A stretch of 64,000 nucleotides of DNA from Grifola frondosa (Eukaryota; Basidiomycota; Agaricomycetes; Polyporales; Grifolaceae): assembly GCA_001683735.1 (NCBI GenBank), contig LUGG01000013.1:992001-1056000 (forward strand). The letters are read 5' to 3'. Under the pieces are notes generated by a model that saw only the letters and a list, made by a program, of their open reading frames with translations, ran no database searches and was not told where the DNA came from. A program made the position numbers and the translations under genes. Of this stretch, positions 53,628-64,000 are shown piece by piece (position 1 is the stretch's first letter; each line of letters opens with the position of its first letter).

Positions 53628-56080
53628 ATGCCTTCTAAATACTCTAACGCTCTCAGGACTCTCTGCGAGGAGGGTTCGAAAGAATATCGCCCTAAAGACA
53701 GCCCGAAAGTTTGCCCTACTTGCGGCAACGGCGGCAAGATCATCTGTAAGTTGGCGTTCGCCAGCGAGCATGCGGGCGAATGGTTCTTTAAGGTATGTTT
53801 CTACTTACTTAGACGCACTGCGGGGCTCATTTGCTGTCCATCAGTGCACGTACAAAAATTTCGAGAAGAACAAGTACTGCGATTGGTTCTCCTGGACCGG
53901 GGCAGCTCCCTCTCCATCGAAGATTGCCGCTATTCAGGCACTCATTGCCGATGAAGAACGTATTCGCCTGGAGGCTGATGCGAATCGTCTGGGAGCGACG
54001 GTGGAACGCGCCCGGGTTGCTGAAGAGAAGGCGGGTGCGCGCAGGAGGTGGCTAAGGTGCGGCACGAGAGGCGGTAGTGACGGCGCGAGCGGCACAAGAA
54101 CGAGCAGACCGTGCTTTGGCGACGAAACTGCAAAGTGAATTGGATAACGAGGTAAGTGAGAGATCAATACGCGGTAATTCTACACTAACCTAGTGAATAA
54201 TAGGGATGTTTGGGGAAGCGTCGCGCTTCGATGGACCTCACTGAGGGCATCCCTGAGAAAAAAAGGCTGGTTGAAGAGGGTGCTAGCCCCCAGGTAAGTG
54301 ATATGCAACCCGCAAATGAACACCTGCTGACTGCTACCACATAGACGACAGGTTCGTCGAGCGGTGTGACTCCATCCGGGCTTGGATGGTCCAGCTCGCA
54401 GGTGAGCCTCGATTCTTGTGTTACGCATTATATAACTAATCATACATTGATCCAGCCCACGGCTTCTACTCCTCGCACGCCAGCTACGAGCCCTACCGAC
54501 TCCTTGAAGGGTAAAGGCAAAGGCAAGGCGCTGTCGTCTCGCAAGACACCTGCCATCAATGCCATCGTCCGCGTGCCGACCATGACTCGAATTCCTAGGC
54601 CAGTGACGTTCCCCCTCCTCAGCCAGACCTTTAACGAGAAGGTCGCGACCTCGGGTACTGCGGCATCTGCTGGTGATCGTTCTTCTGGATCGTCGTCTCT
54701 CCCGAGCACCTTTTTCGTCCCTTCCACGCCCTCGGATGGACCATCTCCTCCTACCAAGGCAGCTCGCATCGTACGCATCACGACTGGCACTAGGCCGGTC
54801 ACCCAGCCTCTCACCCAGAAGTCCAACGACGTGTTTGGCCCTTCCACGCCCTCGGATGGACCGTCTTCTCCTACCAAGGCAGCTCGCATCGTACGCATAA
54901 CGACTGGCACTAAACCGGTCACTCAGCCCCTCGTCACTCAGAAGTCCAGCGAGAAGACGGCGACTGGGGCATCGGCTGGCAGCGCTCCTCCTGGCTCCGC
55001 GTCTCGCTCTAAGAGCACGTTTTTTGTCCCTTCCACGCCCTCGGATGGACCGTCTTCTCCCAGTAAGAGAGCTCGCATCGTACGCACATCGACCTTCTCG
55101 CGCCTCCCAATCCCCATTACACGGACGCCAGTCACGCCAAAGGTGTCCGTCGTTCATACCACTGACCCAAGCTATGCCCGCTCTCCCTCTCCCGCTTGTA
55201 GCGTCATCTCTATCTCTTCCGATTCGGATGCTGAGCCGACGTTGGATATTGCGCGCGGCAGTCGATGCAGCAATCTCGGACACCTTTCCCACTCAAAAAG
55301 TGTGGATGACGGCCGCCCGCAAGGTGTACACCTCCCTTGCATCTGAATTCTTGAAACAACAGGCATCGAAGGAGCCTAGCCCTTCAAGCGGGAACGACAG
55401 CGGCAAGGAGAATCGCCACCCCCGCTGCTCGCAGCGAAGGAGGCGATCGGGCCCGACGACGACGATGCATTACCCCGTTCATCGCAGGTCAACTCCAGCC
55501 CAGAGTGGTGGCTGGTCTTCGAACTGACAAGGACCCCTTCGCCTCCCTCTTTACAGAAGAGATGTCGGGTGGGCATGCTTCGGACCTATACACTTCCGAC
55601 GAGGATCCCCTCGACAAGTTGACATGGGATGAGTCGGACGAGGAGTTTGAGCCGGAAAGGGGCGGCATGGGTCCTCATCTTCTGAGCCGGAATGGGCGGT
55701 GTCGACGGAGCAGGACTGGTTCGCGCTCGAAATTTACGTGTGGAACCAGGTATGTCCGCTTGCTAATTCTCTCGAGCGCGAACTCACATTCACATTAGTC
55801 GGGCAAGCGACCACGGCCGTTCTATATCACTGTCCCTCGTGAGGGGAAAATCAGCATCGCGCGACTTCCAATCGTTTTAAAGTGCTTTACCGATGCTAAT
55901 GTTGTGCATTTCCAGCGTTGGAACCCGGTGATGCGGATATGGGAGGCGAATAAACTTACGGACGCTTTCTGGGTCCACTGCGAGCTGCGGCGAACACTCA
56001 TCTTACGTTTTCCTGGGGTGGATCCGTGCACCGGGATGGAGGACTTCCTTCACAAGTTGGACAGGGAGTCCATGTTGTAG
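53628..56080 (+). CDS. GRF-like zinc-finger protein with internal repeats, member 3 of the three-gene block
   Basis: Starts MPSKYSNALRTLCEEGS. The zinc finger CPTCGNGGKIICKLAFASEH, then GEWFFK/CTYKNF (intron 53793-53844 in between) and KYCDWFSWTG, has the layout of GRF fingers (CPxCG, FxC, C-aromatic-W), which bind nucleic acid in topoisomerase III and APE2. A coiled-coil stretch follows (QALIADEERIRLEADANRLG); two one-base breaks near 54040-54080 disturb it. Then basic exons (GCLGKRRASMDL) and three copies of a 20-residue unit (STPSDGPSSPTKAARIVRIT) at 54727, 54840 and 55026. After a Ser/Asp stretch (VISISSDSDAEP) another frame change leads to DTFPTQKVWMTAARKVYTS. The C-terminal domain is clean: RPRPFYITVPREGKISIARL, KCFTDANVVHFQRWNP, KLTDAFWVHCELRR, stop 56078-56080. 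Role unknown; nucleic-acid contact is inferred from the finger. Confidence 0.72.
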
Positions 56081-56233
56081 GAAGGTGTGTTGTTTATATT
56101 CAATGCCTGTGCTGCACACTAACCGTTGACAATGCAGAAGTCTACTTAAAATACAATAGAGAATGTGATGTTCATATTTTGTCTGATGTTGAAACCGCGT
56201 GCAAGTGTGAGAATATAGGTGAGTCATTCTCAG

Positions 56234-56545
56234 TCATGGCGTAGCTACGGGTGAGGATGCGAGTGTCGTCGTCGGATACACATCTGGCGGCGTCGGATAC
56301 ATATGGCAGTGTCGGGGCACTTGGGGTATGATGGGTCCGGCGTAGCTACGGGCGAGGATGCGAGCGTCGTCGTCGGATACATCTGACGGCGTCGGATACA
56401 TCTGGCGGCGTCGGATATACATATGGCGGTGTCGGGGCACTTGGGGTATGATGGGTCCGGTGTAGCTATGGGCGAGGATGCGAGCGTCGTCGTCGGATAC
56501 ATCTGGCGGTGTCGGATACATATGGCGGTGTCAGGCAATGATACA
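56234..56545. repeat. Tandem repeat, three units of about 100-120 bp
   Basis: The units begin near 56239, 56341 and 56459 with GTAGCTACGGGCGAGGATGC, run through GTCGTCGTCGGATACATCTG, GGCGGTGTCGGGGCACTTGG and GGTATGATGGGTCCGG, and end part-way in the third. Within each, GGCGGCGTCGGATACAT is itself iterated. Any ORF across it is an artefact. Confidence 0.85.
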
Positions 56546-58856
56546 TATGGTATTACGATCTATATACACCTCGGAATATGTATCTATTTTTGTTCTACTC
56601 CATCTTCTTTCTGTATCCGGCCAACTGAAGTCCCTCCCATCGAACGTTCGCGTTGATCTTCACCAGGATTACGATGAGTGAGTTTGTCGAGAAAACCTGT
56701 ATGGGTCTTGGTGCTCAAGTACAGAAAACAGGTTAGAGACCGATCGAGCAAATATCAACGACGAAAAACTCTTCCAGTCATGGAGCGCTTGGAAGAAAAT
56801 CAACAAATATACCGACGATGCAAGGCTTTTGAACAAGAGAACGCAGGTAAACACTTGCTTGTATTTTTCTGCGATTTTACGATGTTAATCACAACTGACA
56901 CAGATATCCTCCAAACAAGCAAGGAGCGATAAGCTTCGGCAGACTACAGGTGCAGCGCAACGGGCAAGTTCGATTACTACTGTTCATGGTACGTTCTTCA
57001 GACTCTGGTAAACATTCTTACGGGACTAATATTCAGCTATAGCTGAATCCCCGGGATTAAATATCATCAGCGGTACGAGCTATGCGATCAACTATGTGTG
57101 TTTAGCTCATTACCCTCACCAGCGGACAGTCAGTCAGTCAACCCTTTCGCCGATGCAGCCGCAGATTTGTGTGTGTCAGACGGTGAGCGGCCATTCTTAT
57201 CTCTTTATCAAGGGCGCTGAGGTTTGGGATACATCAAGGTCAGCCGGGAGCGGATGCGGAGACCTATGAACTGGAAGATGCCTCGTCTCATGGCTCAGTT
57301 GTATTGCCTGAGGTCGGACAGGCAATGTAATACACGACTGGAAGAATGAATTTTGAGAAGTCAGAATGCGCGGGTCGCAGGAGGCTACATTATATCATAC
57401 TAGGCGGACTTCAATGGAGGATATTGTGTACTACGTTCATCACATGCTCATCGATCCCACCATAAATATAATACGATTGTTGATCACAGTTCTGCAAAGT
57501 CGCCATCCAGTGGCTAGATTCAACATGATAATAAAAGTGGAACGAAATGTACCTACCGATACTGACGAGATTATGAGTTAACTGCGAACCTCGATAGAGA
57601 TGTGTTCGCGAAGATGTTTCGAAGATTGGGGCAATTTGAGCATATGTCTCCTGGCTATCACGTTCAATGTTCAGACGCTCTGGAGACAACTCCCAGTCGT
57701 CGGGACTATCCGTTGAGATGCGGCTACTTCGCATTCTGCTCTAGCTCAGTGAACTCTGTTACCATTGGTGATAGAAACTACGCGTACAGTGTATCAACCA
57801 CGTCCTCATGCACCAAGTACATACAATAATCCCTATAACTCTGGGATTCCATAATACAAGCCGTTTAGAACTTCACTCTGAGGCATGAAGTCAGCAACGG
57901 CTATTTGCAAGTAGTGTATGGTCATGCATACCAAACTGTGTTGTAGTACAGTCAAATGCTGAGTAAAATGTCAATATTCCGGCTCCGCCCTTAGCGAGCT
58001 TGAGTAGCTTCATCACACGCTTGTGGTAACCCTCACTTCTATGCAATATTTTCGACCTTCTTGAGCATGCGTACAAAGCCGGCATCGCCGGCTCTATCTT
58101 TGAACACCTCGACCCTTTGCGAACGAGTCAGCGAAGAGTTAAAACCTTAACAATGACTTAAGCAATGTACCCTTCCGTGTGAATAGTCATAATATGAAAG
58201 GACGTCGCTTACCCTGATAAGTTGCCTCCGTGGTTTCGTCGATGAGGGTACCGGGGTATTGGCATATAATAAATTTGAAAAATTTTCTTGCCAGCAAAGG
58301 AAACTCTGGTGGATATGATTGCAGATTCAATGATATGATTACGACACAGACATCTGCGGCAGTGAGGATACAGCGATGAATGGACGAGGGCCGGCCCATG
58401 GGAATGTGAAAAGCCAATGAAGAGTGGGATGCGTGGAATATCCGCTCATTGTATGCAAGAGATTTTATGCGCGGGGGCCGACAGAGGAGGGGGGGGAGAA
58501 CACGCAATCCTCATCCCCCTGTAAGACGGGATGTACGGGTCCAAATTTACTATTGCAATCACAATAGCGGAAGAACATCTTACCTCTCTGCGACTATCAC
58601 GGGATGCTGAGCTTGCAAGCGGTCATTAAGTCTTCAGGTCACAGGCCCTGGGCATGGGATAGCCGATGTCCGGTTGTGAAGCACTTGTGCGTACCGTCAC
58701 TTGTGGCCAAGACTGCCACACATGGTGACTGGTGAAGCCGCAAGGAGAGAACGGTTGGTACCTAATACCAAGAAGGTTAGAACCTGGCTTACTAGCTAGT
58801 GATAATATTGAAACCGGAGACGGGTATCCAAACGAATTCCGTGATTCGACGAAGAA
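56546..58856. other. Gene-poor stretch with no supported gene
   Basis: Small open frames on both strands (for example 56678-56932 + and 57411-57734 -) lack motifs and exon logic I could follow. A minus-strand piece near 58060-58120 reads EVFKDRAGDAGFVRMLKKVE, protein-like but isolated. A GGGGGG run at about 58492 is a possible weak point for sequencing. Confidence 0.4.
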
Positions 58857-60147
58857 TCATTGTAGAGTAGGGACAGGAGGAAGCATTCTAATGATATAAC
58901 CAGTGGTCCAAAAGAAATGCGCTACGTTCACGAAATTCATCAAACCATCATCTTTGATAACACGAAGACGAGCAGTTTCCAATACTTGAGACCCCACTGA
59001 ATCTCATCAAATTGCACAACGACTTTGTCAATCTTGGGACGCGCTCCAGCATCTTTAGTGACCATAACGTCCACAAGCGGCCTCATGAACTCCAGATTAG
59101 AGTACTTCTAAGAGCGATATGTGATGAATAAGCTGAAGGCAAGTCGGGAGAAACGTGGAATACGCTCACATCTAAGAAATCTTCGCGGATCAAGTTTCCG
59201 ATGTAATATATATCGGTATGGAATGGATTGCGCGGGGTGAGCTCGTCGTCCTGGAACTCCGGGACTGTTCTGTCACCGCCCAAAATAGGCACTGCAAGAG
59301 GGTTGTTCTCTTCTGGACTGTATCTGCGAGATAGGCCGAAGTCGATATAGAGATACTTTGTCGGAGCTGCGGCACGAGAGCGTTGTTTGGCTGCGCCTGT
59401 CAAGGTTCGGTTCTAAATTGGGGTGGTACAGTTGGGGAAATATTCCCCGAGGATCCATCATGACATTGAGAGTCATGCAGTCGCTGATAGCAGTTGAGAA
59501 GACAGAGAGGCTATCTGAGACAAGTCTGATACTGATGCGCTACATGGTGTTCATGCATAAACTGTAGCCCCTAGTATATATATGTATCAGTCATGTACTG
59601 TAAAACAGAGTTATACGTATGCGTACCTCGAATATCTGCCGGAAAAACTCGATTACTTCTCCCACTGTCCAAAATCTGGGATCATTGTATCGCCGTAAGA
59701 AAGGCATGGCCATAATGATGAGGTCCTCATCATTAGGGTCTTGAAGAACGTCATATACTGGTACACAATGATTTCGAGGATCCGACTTGAGCGCCTCCGA
59801 AGAAAGATACCTCGCGATGTCGGCCTCATGAGAATGAACAGACTTCTCAATTTTCTTGAGCATGACCATTGCCCCGTCTGAGATCCTCACAGCGTCTACA
59901 AGGTGGCCAAGCTTCCCGGACATCAAGAACAGTTCAACCCGGAGAGAAGATAATCACTAACCGAACTCTCTAGCCCGTCTTCACATTCATAGTAAGGTTT
60001 TTTAGTATCTTTCCAGGACGGTGTCCAATCCGGTTTGTAGCGAGGACGCAGCATATATCCCGATGCTTCCAGCCATGGTTGACTGTCACGCCAGTAGCAT
60101 TCTGAAGGCATCAGACCACCAGGGTCTTCTGCTTGAGTGCGAGTCAT
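58857..60147 (-). pseudogene. Kinase-like family copy E, partly degraded
   Basis: Starts MTRTQAEDPGGLMPSE at 60147, with an in-frame upstream extension possible to about 60264. It continues CYWRDSQPWLEASGYMLRP and DWTPSWKDTKKPYYECEDG, an intron, LGHLVDAVRISDG and MVMLKKIEKSVHSHEAD with the beta3-type lysine; then DLIIMAMPFLRRYNDP and FFRQIFE, followed by a normal GTACGC donor. The catalytic-loop piece SDCMTLNVMMDPRG is present but breaks frame at NLEPNLDRR. Then come KYLYIDFGLSRRYSPEEN (DFG), DRTVPEFQDDEL and TDIYYIGNLIREDFL. The last exon is out of frame in its middle and ends GYIIRMLPPVPTLQ. It is the closest relative of copy C, 41 kb away on the same strand. Probably inactive, less decayed than A and C. 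Confidence 0.78.
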
Positions 60148-60523
60148 GGTGGACGAGGAGGATGGTGGGGTTGAAGTTGGTTGTGAGAATCTCGATCGCA
60201 CAGTGTTCGCGGAGACCAAAAAATCTCTGTAGGTCCGTGTGTGTGTTGCTTTACCGGTCACCATGGCGTCCACTTATCTTCAACCCATTGTCTGAGAACA
60301 AAGAACCAAACGATATTCGGGACAAGTTTGGCGAATCGTCAATGCCAGACATCACCAACAGCTGGAATGATGACAGCTGTGGTAACTGTCCATCGAAAGC
60401 CCCGAGACTCGACAGGATGCATATTTGCTTTCTGGTTATAATTCAGTCGATACCTGTTATAATCGCTGCCACTAGCATCACGTTGCGCTTCACTCTCGAA
60501 GTGAATATCCCCTCCTAACTTGC

Positions 60524-61534
60524 ATGACGATGACTTCTATCGAGGAAGCGGCGGAGCTATACGAGCTCGGGGATCATGCCTGTACTACGATCAAAGGCAC
60601 CAAGTCTGTCTTGAAGCTGCTGGATCCTATTTTTCCTTCATATCACATCAGAAAGGGTATGGAATACCAAAGGGCGACGTTTGACCGGCTCCAGGAGACC
60701 GTCGAAATAATGAACGCTGTCGATCATTCACGATTGCGCGTTAAGTATGACTGGTGAGTATTTGTGCGAATAAATGCTATTATTATAGTGGTCATTTACT
60801 GTATTCAAGGTTACAGAATAGACATGATTGGCTTCTGGACAACGGCAATGTCAAGTTCAGCGACGCCATGACCTGCCGCCGATGGAAGCACGGAGCCCGA
60901 GAATTGAAGGAGGGGACAGAGGTGGGTAACCCAACATCTAAATAGAGCTCTCTGGTTGATTCGTGTAGTACAGAGACTGTCCAAGAATGCGGAGAGCGAG
61001 CAGCTAAGGATTCAGAGAAAGAAGGCGTCCCGTCAATCAGGTGCAGAGGATGGAAGAGATCCAAGTGGGTATTCCCATACCTCGATGCGTCTTTACAATT
61101 ATCACATCTCTGATATATCTTAGTCCCATCGAGTGAAAACCTTCGGGGAGACAACCCAATCCACGATTGTGGGCCTCTGAAGCGTAAAGGTTACTCTGGT
61201 TATTCTTATTGATGACGATTTCGCTCAATGTCTTCGGTGAAACTTCAGATGAGTCCCCCAACGGTGCACAAGAGTCCTCACATCATCCAAACAACTCCCT
61301 CAATAATGCAAACCACTTTCGCAGTAATGCAGACAACTCCCCTGATGATATCGTCGATTACCTTAATAAAGCAGACGACTCCGCCTCCGATGCAGACAAT
61401 TCCCCTGATCATATATTTGATTACCTCAATAAAGGAGACGACTCCGACTCCGATGTAGAAGGTTCTCCTGGACATGTAGATGACTCCCCCGGCAATGCTC
61501 CAGACGACTCCCAAGACACCACAGATGCCTCCTA
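60524..61534 (+). CDS. Uncharacterised small protein with Asp/Ser repeat tail
   Basis: Exon 1 starts MTMTSIEEAAELYELGDHAC and reads LLDPIFPSYHIRKGMEYQRA and TFDRLQETVEIMNAVDHSR. An intron with donor GTGAGT joins LQNRHDWLLDNGNVKFSDA. Another joins RLSKNAESEQLRIQRKKAS. After a less certain join comes an acidic tail with repeated units (NADNSPDDIVDYLNKADDS, DADNSPDHIFDYLNKGDDS), ending DSQDTTDAS. The repeat period is 63 bases. No family recognised. The first exon is partly duplicated 1 kb downstream. Confidence 0.5.
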
Positions 61535-61689
61535 ACTGGGGAGAGAGTTCTGGTCCGGTAACCATTGACCCTGCCCATTTGTTCTGTATCAATGCGCAGC
61601 CGATACTGTATTTATACCTTGCGACGCAATTCTGATTCTTAGATGTTAAATCCGCACTCAAACTTTTGAGCCCCGTCCTATCACCTAAG

Positions 61690-61790
61690 AAAAGGTATGG
61701 AGTATCGGAAGGCGACATTCAGCCGACTCCAGCAAACTGTTGATATCATGGACGTGAAGGATCATTCAATATTTGTCGAGTGAGCTCATC
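61690..61790 (+). pseudogene. Partial duplicate of exon 1 of the upstream small gene
   Basis: AAAGGTATGGAGTATCGGAA and the following bases match 60653-60740 (AAAGGGTATGGAATACCAAA) with scattered changes. The encoded ATFSRLQQTVDIMDVKDHS parallels ATFDRLQETVEIMNAVDHS. No complete gene surrounds it, so it looks like the remains of a tandem copy. Confidence 0.65.
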
Positions 61791-62543
61791 TCTTTGACTT
61801 CTGGTACCGTCGATCCAGTTTTGATGCCCAGAACCAGGATAAGAATATATTCATGGTGTAACACATTCGCAGATAATATCTAATTCACTAGAAGATGAAG
61901 GCGAAAGGATGCAGAGATATTCCAGTGCGTTTTCCCGGTATATTACTCAAGCCCCGACATTCCCGACTACCAAAGACACTTTAAAAGCATCTTCCTACCA
62001 GTCCTCTAATGAAAGCTCTGAGAGTGCATCTGCCGCCAGAGATGATTTCGTCGAAGACTGCGGGCGTTGCGTCTATCTGCGTGCGTTAGCCATTTCGTTG
62101 CTTCATTGAAAATTTCTGGCGATATAGATGTAATCCGAAGATATTACGGATGCTTTTCAAATAGTCTGCGGTCAGTTGATCTGACTAAGTCATATACTCA
62201 ACTGTCACTGTAATCTCCACCGAGCAATTGAGATTACAACTTTCTTGTCGTTGGGATAGTATTAGATTGTCAAAGTAATATTGACATCGCGCGTGCGCGA
62301 TGGTTCTCCTTCAGTTAACTTTCGAACAGTACAATCATACTGTGAAAGACATACGGAGCCCTGGTTAATGGGATTGAGCACTTTGAACGAACGAACATAA
62401 GTAGATGTCTGGAATACCGTCTATAACACTGGTGAAGCTTCCCCACCACGACAGCCTACTGTAAGTACAGGCTCACGTTCTAGAAAGAGACATCGATAAC
62501 AGTATGAGATGCTCCGACAAATGGGTACGATGAACATCAGACA
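61791..62543. other. Spacer with no supported gene
   Basis: It lies between the duplicated fragment and the stop of the mevalonate diphosphate decarboxylase gene and should include that gene's 3' untranslated region. A short plus-strand frame at 61909-62109 is Ser-rich and unrecognised. Confidence 0.4.
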
Positions 62544-63855
62544 TTACGCTGAAGGACTCTTAGGCAACCCATTCTCGCCTAGCAATGCCTCCTCCGCACC
62601 CAGGACTCTCGGGCCGTCCCCTACCCGCGTGTGGATGAGTCCCTTGACCGCACCGACCCCGAATGGCTTCGACACCGACTGGTTGAAACCTTCCACCACG
62701 TTGCCCTGCACGTCTTCATCGTCAAACAGGCCGAACGGATCCTTGAACGGCTCCGCCTGCGGGAAGTACTTCACGATCAGCTCCACGATCTCCTTGATGT
62801 TCTCCTTCGGGGCATAGATGACAGCGTTGGGTCCCGCATCGTACGTGTATGCTGCTTTGAGCTTGCCCCCAGTCTCGACAGCGATGCGGTTGTACTCGAC
62901 GATGAGTGCAATGATCGCCCGCGACACGTCGTTCATGTAGAAGATCGGCGGCTCCGTATCCAGCGCGACCGCGTGGAACTGGTTCGAGTCCTGCATCGTC
63001 ACCCGCGCAAACGTGTCGAAGTCGCGCGCCCGGATCGCCTCGGAGATCATGCGCATGCGCTCTGGCACGACATGCTTGATCCGGTGCTGCAGGAGCGTCG
63101 ACGTCTCCACCGTGCGCTGCATACCTGACGTCGACGATGTGCCCTTCTTGTCGTCCGACACCACACAAATCAGCGCGTGGATGTCCGGCCAGTGCTCCCG
63201 CGGCGCGATCTGCACAGCGTAAGAATCTGAGCCGTCTGCGCGTTCGCCCATCTGCCAGGCCACGAATCCGCCAAAGAGCGAGCGGCAGGCCGAGCCAGAA
63301 CCTTGGCGCGCGATCAAGGAGAGCTGCGAAGGGTCGGTAGGGAGTTGGTAGAGCGCGGCGAGCGAGGCAACGAGTGCCGCGAAGCCCGATGCGGAGGACG
63401 CAAGTCCCGCGGCGGTAGGGAAGTTGTTGTGCGAAGATATGTGGACGGCGTAGGATGAGATCTAAAAAGAGCAGTAAGAGGACACTCTGTGACTGTTGAC
63501 AGCGAGACGTACCTTCGGCAGGCTAGGATCCTTCTCCTCGATCTGTCTCCGCAAGCTCTTCATCTCCTTGATACATGTCGCTAGTCTGCCACCCTCCTTG
63601 ATCTCGTCCTCCTGCCCGTTCAGCCAGAGCCGGTCTTTCTCGAACGATGGGTCCGCACGAGATGTCGTTGTGGACCGGAGATGATCTTGATCAAGAGTGA
63701 CTGATAATGAGGAGTTGGTTGGTAGGATGAGTTTCGTGTCTCGTTTCCCCAGTATCTAGCGGGACGTGAGCGACAGCTACAGATCTGACTGATTCTCCTT
63801 ACTTGATGCAAGCAATATTTACCGGGGCAGATGCAGTTGCTTGGTAGATCGTCAT
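62544..63855 (-). CDS. MVD1: Diphosphomevalonate decarboxylase (mevalonate pathway)
   Basis: Makes isopentenyl diphosphate from mevalonate 5-diphosphate, feeding ergosterol and isoprenoid synthesis; cytosolic GHMP-superfamily enzyme (ERG19 in yeast). The start at 63855 gives MTIYQATASAPVNIACIK, then an intron, YWGK/RDTKLILPTNSSLSVTL, LWLNGQEDEIKEGGR, an intron at about 63463-63510, and ISSYAVHISSHNNFPTAAGL with the family's phosphate-binding loop PTAAGLASSASGFAAL. Then GSGSACRSLFGGFVAW, SSTSGMQRTVETS, DSNQFHAVALDTEPPIFYMN and AYTYDAGPNAVIY with the catalytic Asp. It ends LPKSPSA, stop 62544-62546. Length is normal at about 395-400 residues. One base is missing after YWG (TACTGGGGAAACGAG, where the frame needs an additional base), at a G-run. 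For a gene of this kind a sequencing error is the likelier reading. Confidence 0.95.
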
Positions 63856-64000
63856 GGCGGAAGGTCAAGGAGATTGAGGAACGGCAAATGATTGAAGCTG
63901 GCTTTAACGTGGAAGGCCATTGCACGATGTCTTGAAAACTGAAATCGTACGGCTGGGAATATGTACATTTCCGATTTCGGTCGGATTATGGTTACACAAG

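Noticed and set aside
54180..55292. Long antisense open frame (370 codons, -) opposite the zinc-finger gene
   Set aside because: It is the shadow of the repeat-bearing sense gene; the translation is Arg-rich low complexity and follows the repeat units. The sense strand has exons with proper splice sites.
56234..56545. CRISPR-like array
   Set aside because: The repeat is tandem without unique spacers, and the genome is eukaryotic.

Overview
The window is nuclear DNA of a basidiomycete, most likely an agaricomycete. The evidence is genes cut by many 50-65 bp GT-AG introns, a KDZ-type transposase relic, a long-LTR Ty3/gypsy-type element, and large uncharacterised protein families that I recall (from memory, not searched) as typical of mushroom-forming fungi. 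Frames were followed by eye across introns. Single-base frame breaks occur even in a gene that should be single-copy and essential (mevalonate diphosphate decarboxylase), so one isolated frameshift here may be a sequencing error and is not proof of a pseudogene.

Layout. (1) 1-12 kb, host genes: a truncated secreted aspartic peptidase (-); a decayed DNAJC7-like TPR/J-domain pseudogene (-); the V-ATPase proteolipid c'' gene VMA16 (-), divergent from an ARFRP1/Arl3-type GTPase (+); a CLC chloride/proton exchanger (+); and an unrecognised Ser-rich protein (-). VMA16, ARFRP1 and the CLC protein all act on Golgi/vacuole acidification or trafficking. (2) 13.3-19.8 kb: four copies of a kinase-like family, one or two intact; a fifth copy lies 40 kb away at 58.9-60.1 kb. 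(3) 20.1-25 kb, AT-rich non-autonomous elements: a 2.7 kb foldback element with outward-facing pol III-like boxes, a nested 377 bp TA-flanked MITE (second copy at 52.98 kb), a second long-inverted-repeat element, a SINE-like sequence and short tandem repeats. (4) 25.0-28.6 kb: a wrecked KDZ transposase. (5) 28.67-45.62 kb: a 16.9 kb LTR retrotransposon with nearly identical 2.2 kb LTRs, carrying gag, two successive aspartic-protease ORFs and a broken integrase, but no visible reverse transcriptase; a 6.5 kb block of unrelated sequence sits in that place. (6) 45.9-48.2 kb: an unrecognised minus-strand relic, then purine-rich, palindromic and pyrimidine-rich low-complexity DNA. (7) 48.2-56.1 kb: three co-oriented uncharacterised genes (a 'PVWL' protein, a basic repeat-bearing protein, and a GRF-like zinc-finger protein), probably the most interesting unit here. 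(8) 56.2-58.8 kb: tandem repeats and gene-poor sequence. (9) 58.9-64 kb: the fifth kinase-like copy, a small Asp/Ser-repeat protein with a partial duplicate, and mevalonate diphosphate decarboxylase (-).

Functionally, ordinary endomembrane and sterol-pathway genes frame a large island of transposons, repeats, decaying family copies and lineage-restricted genes.
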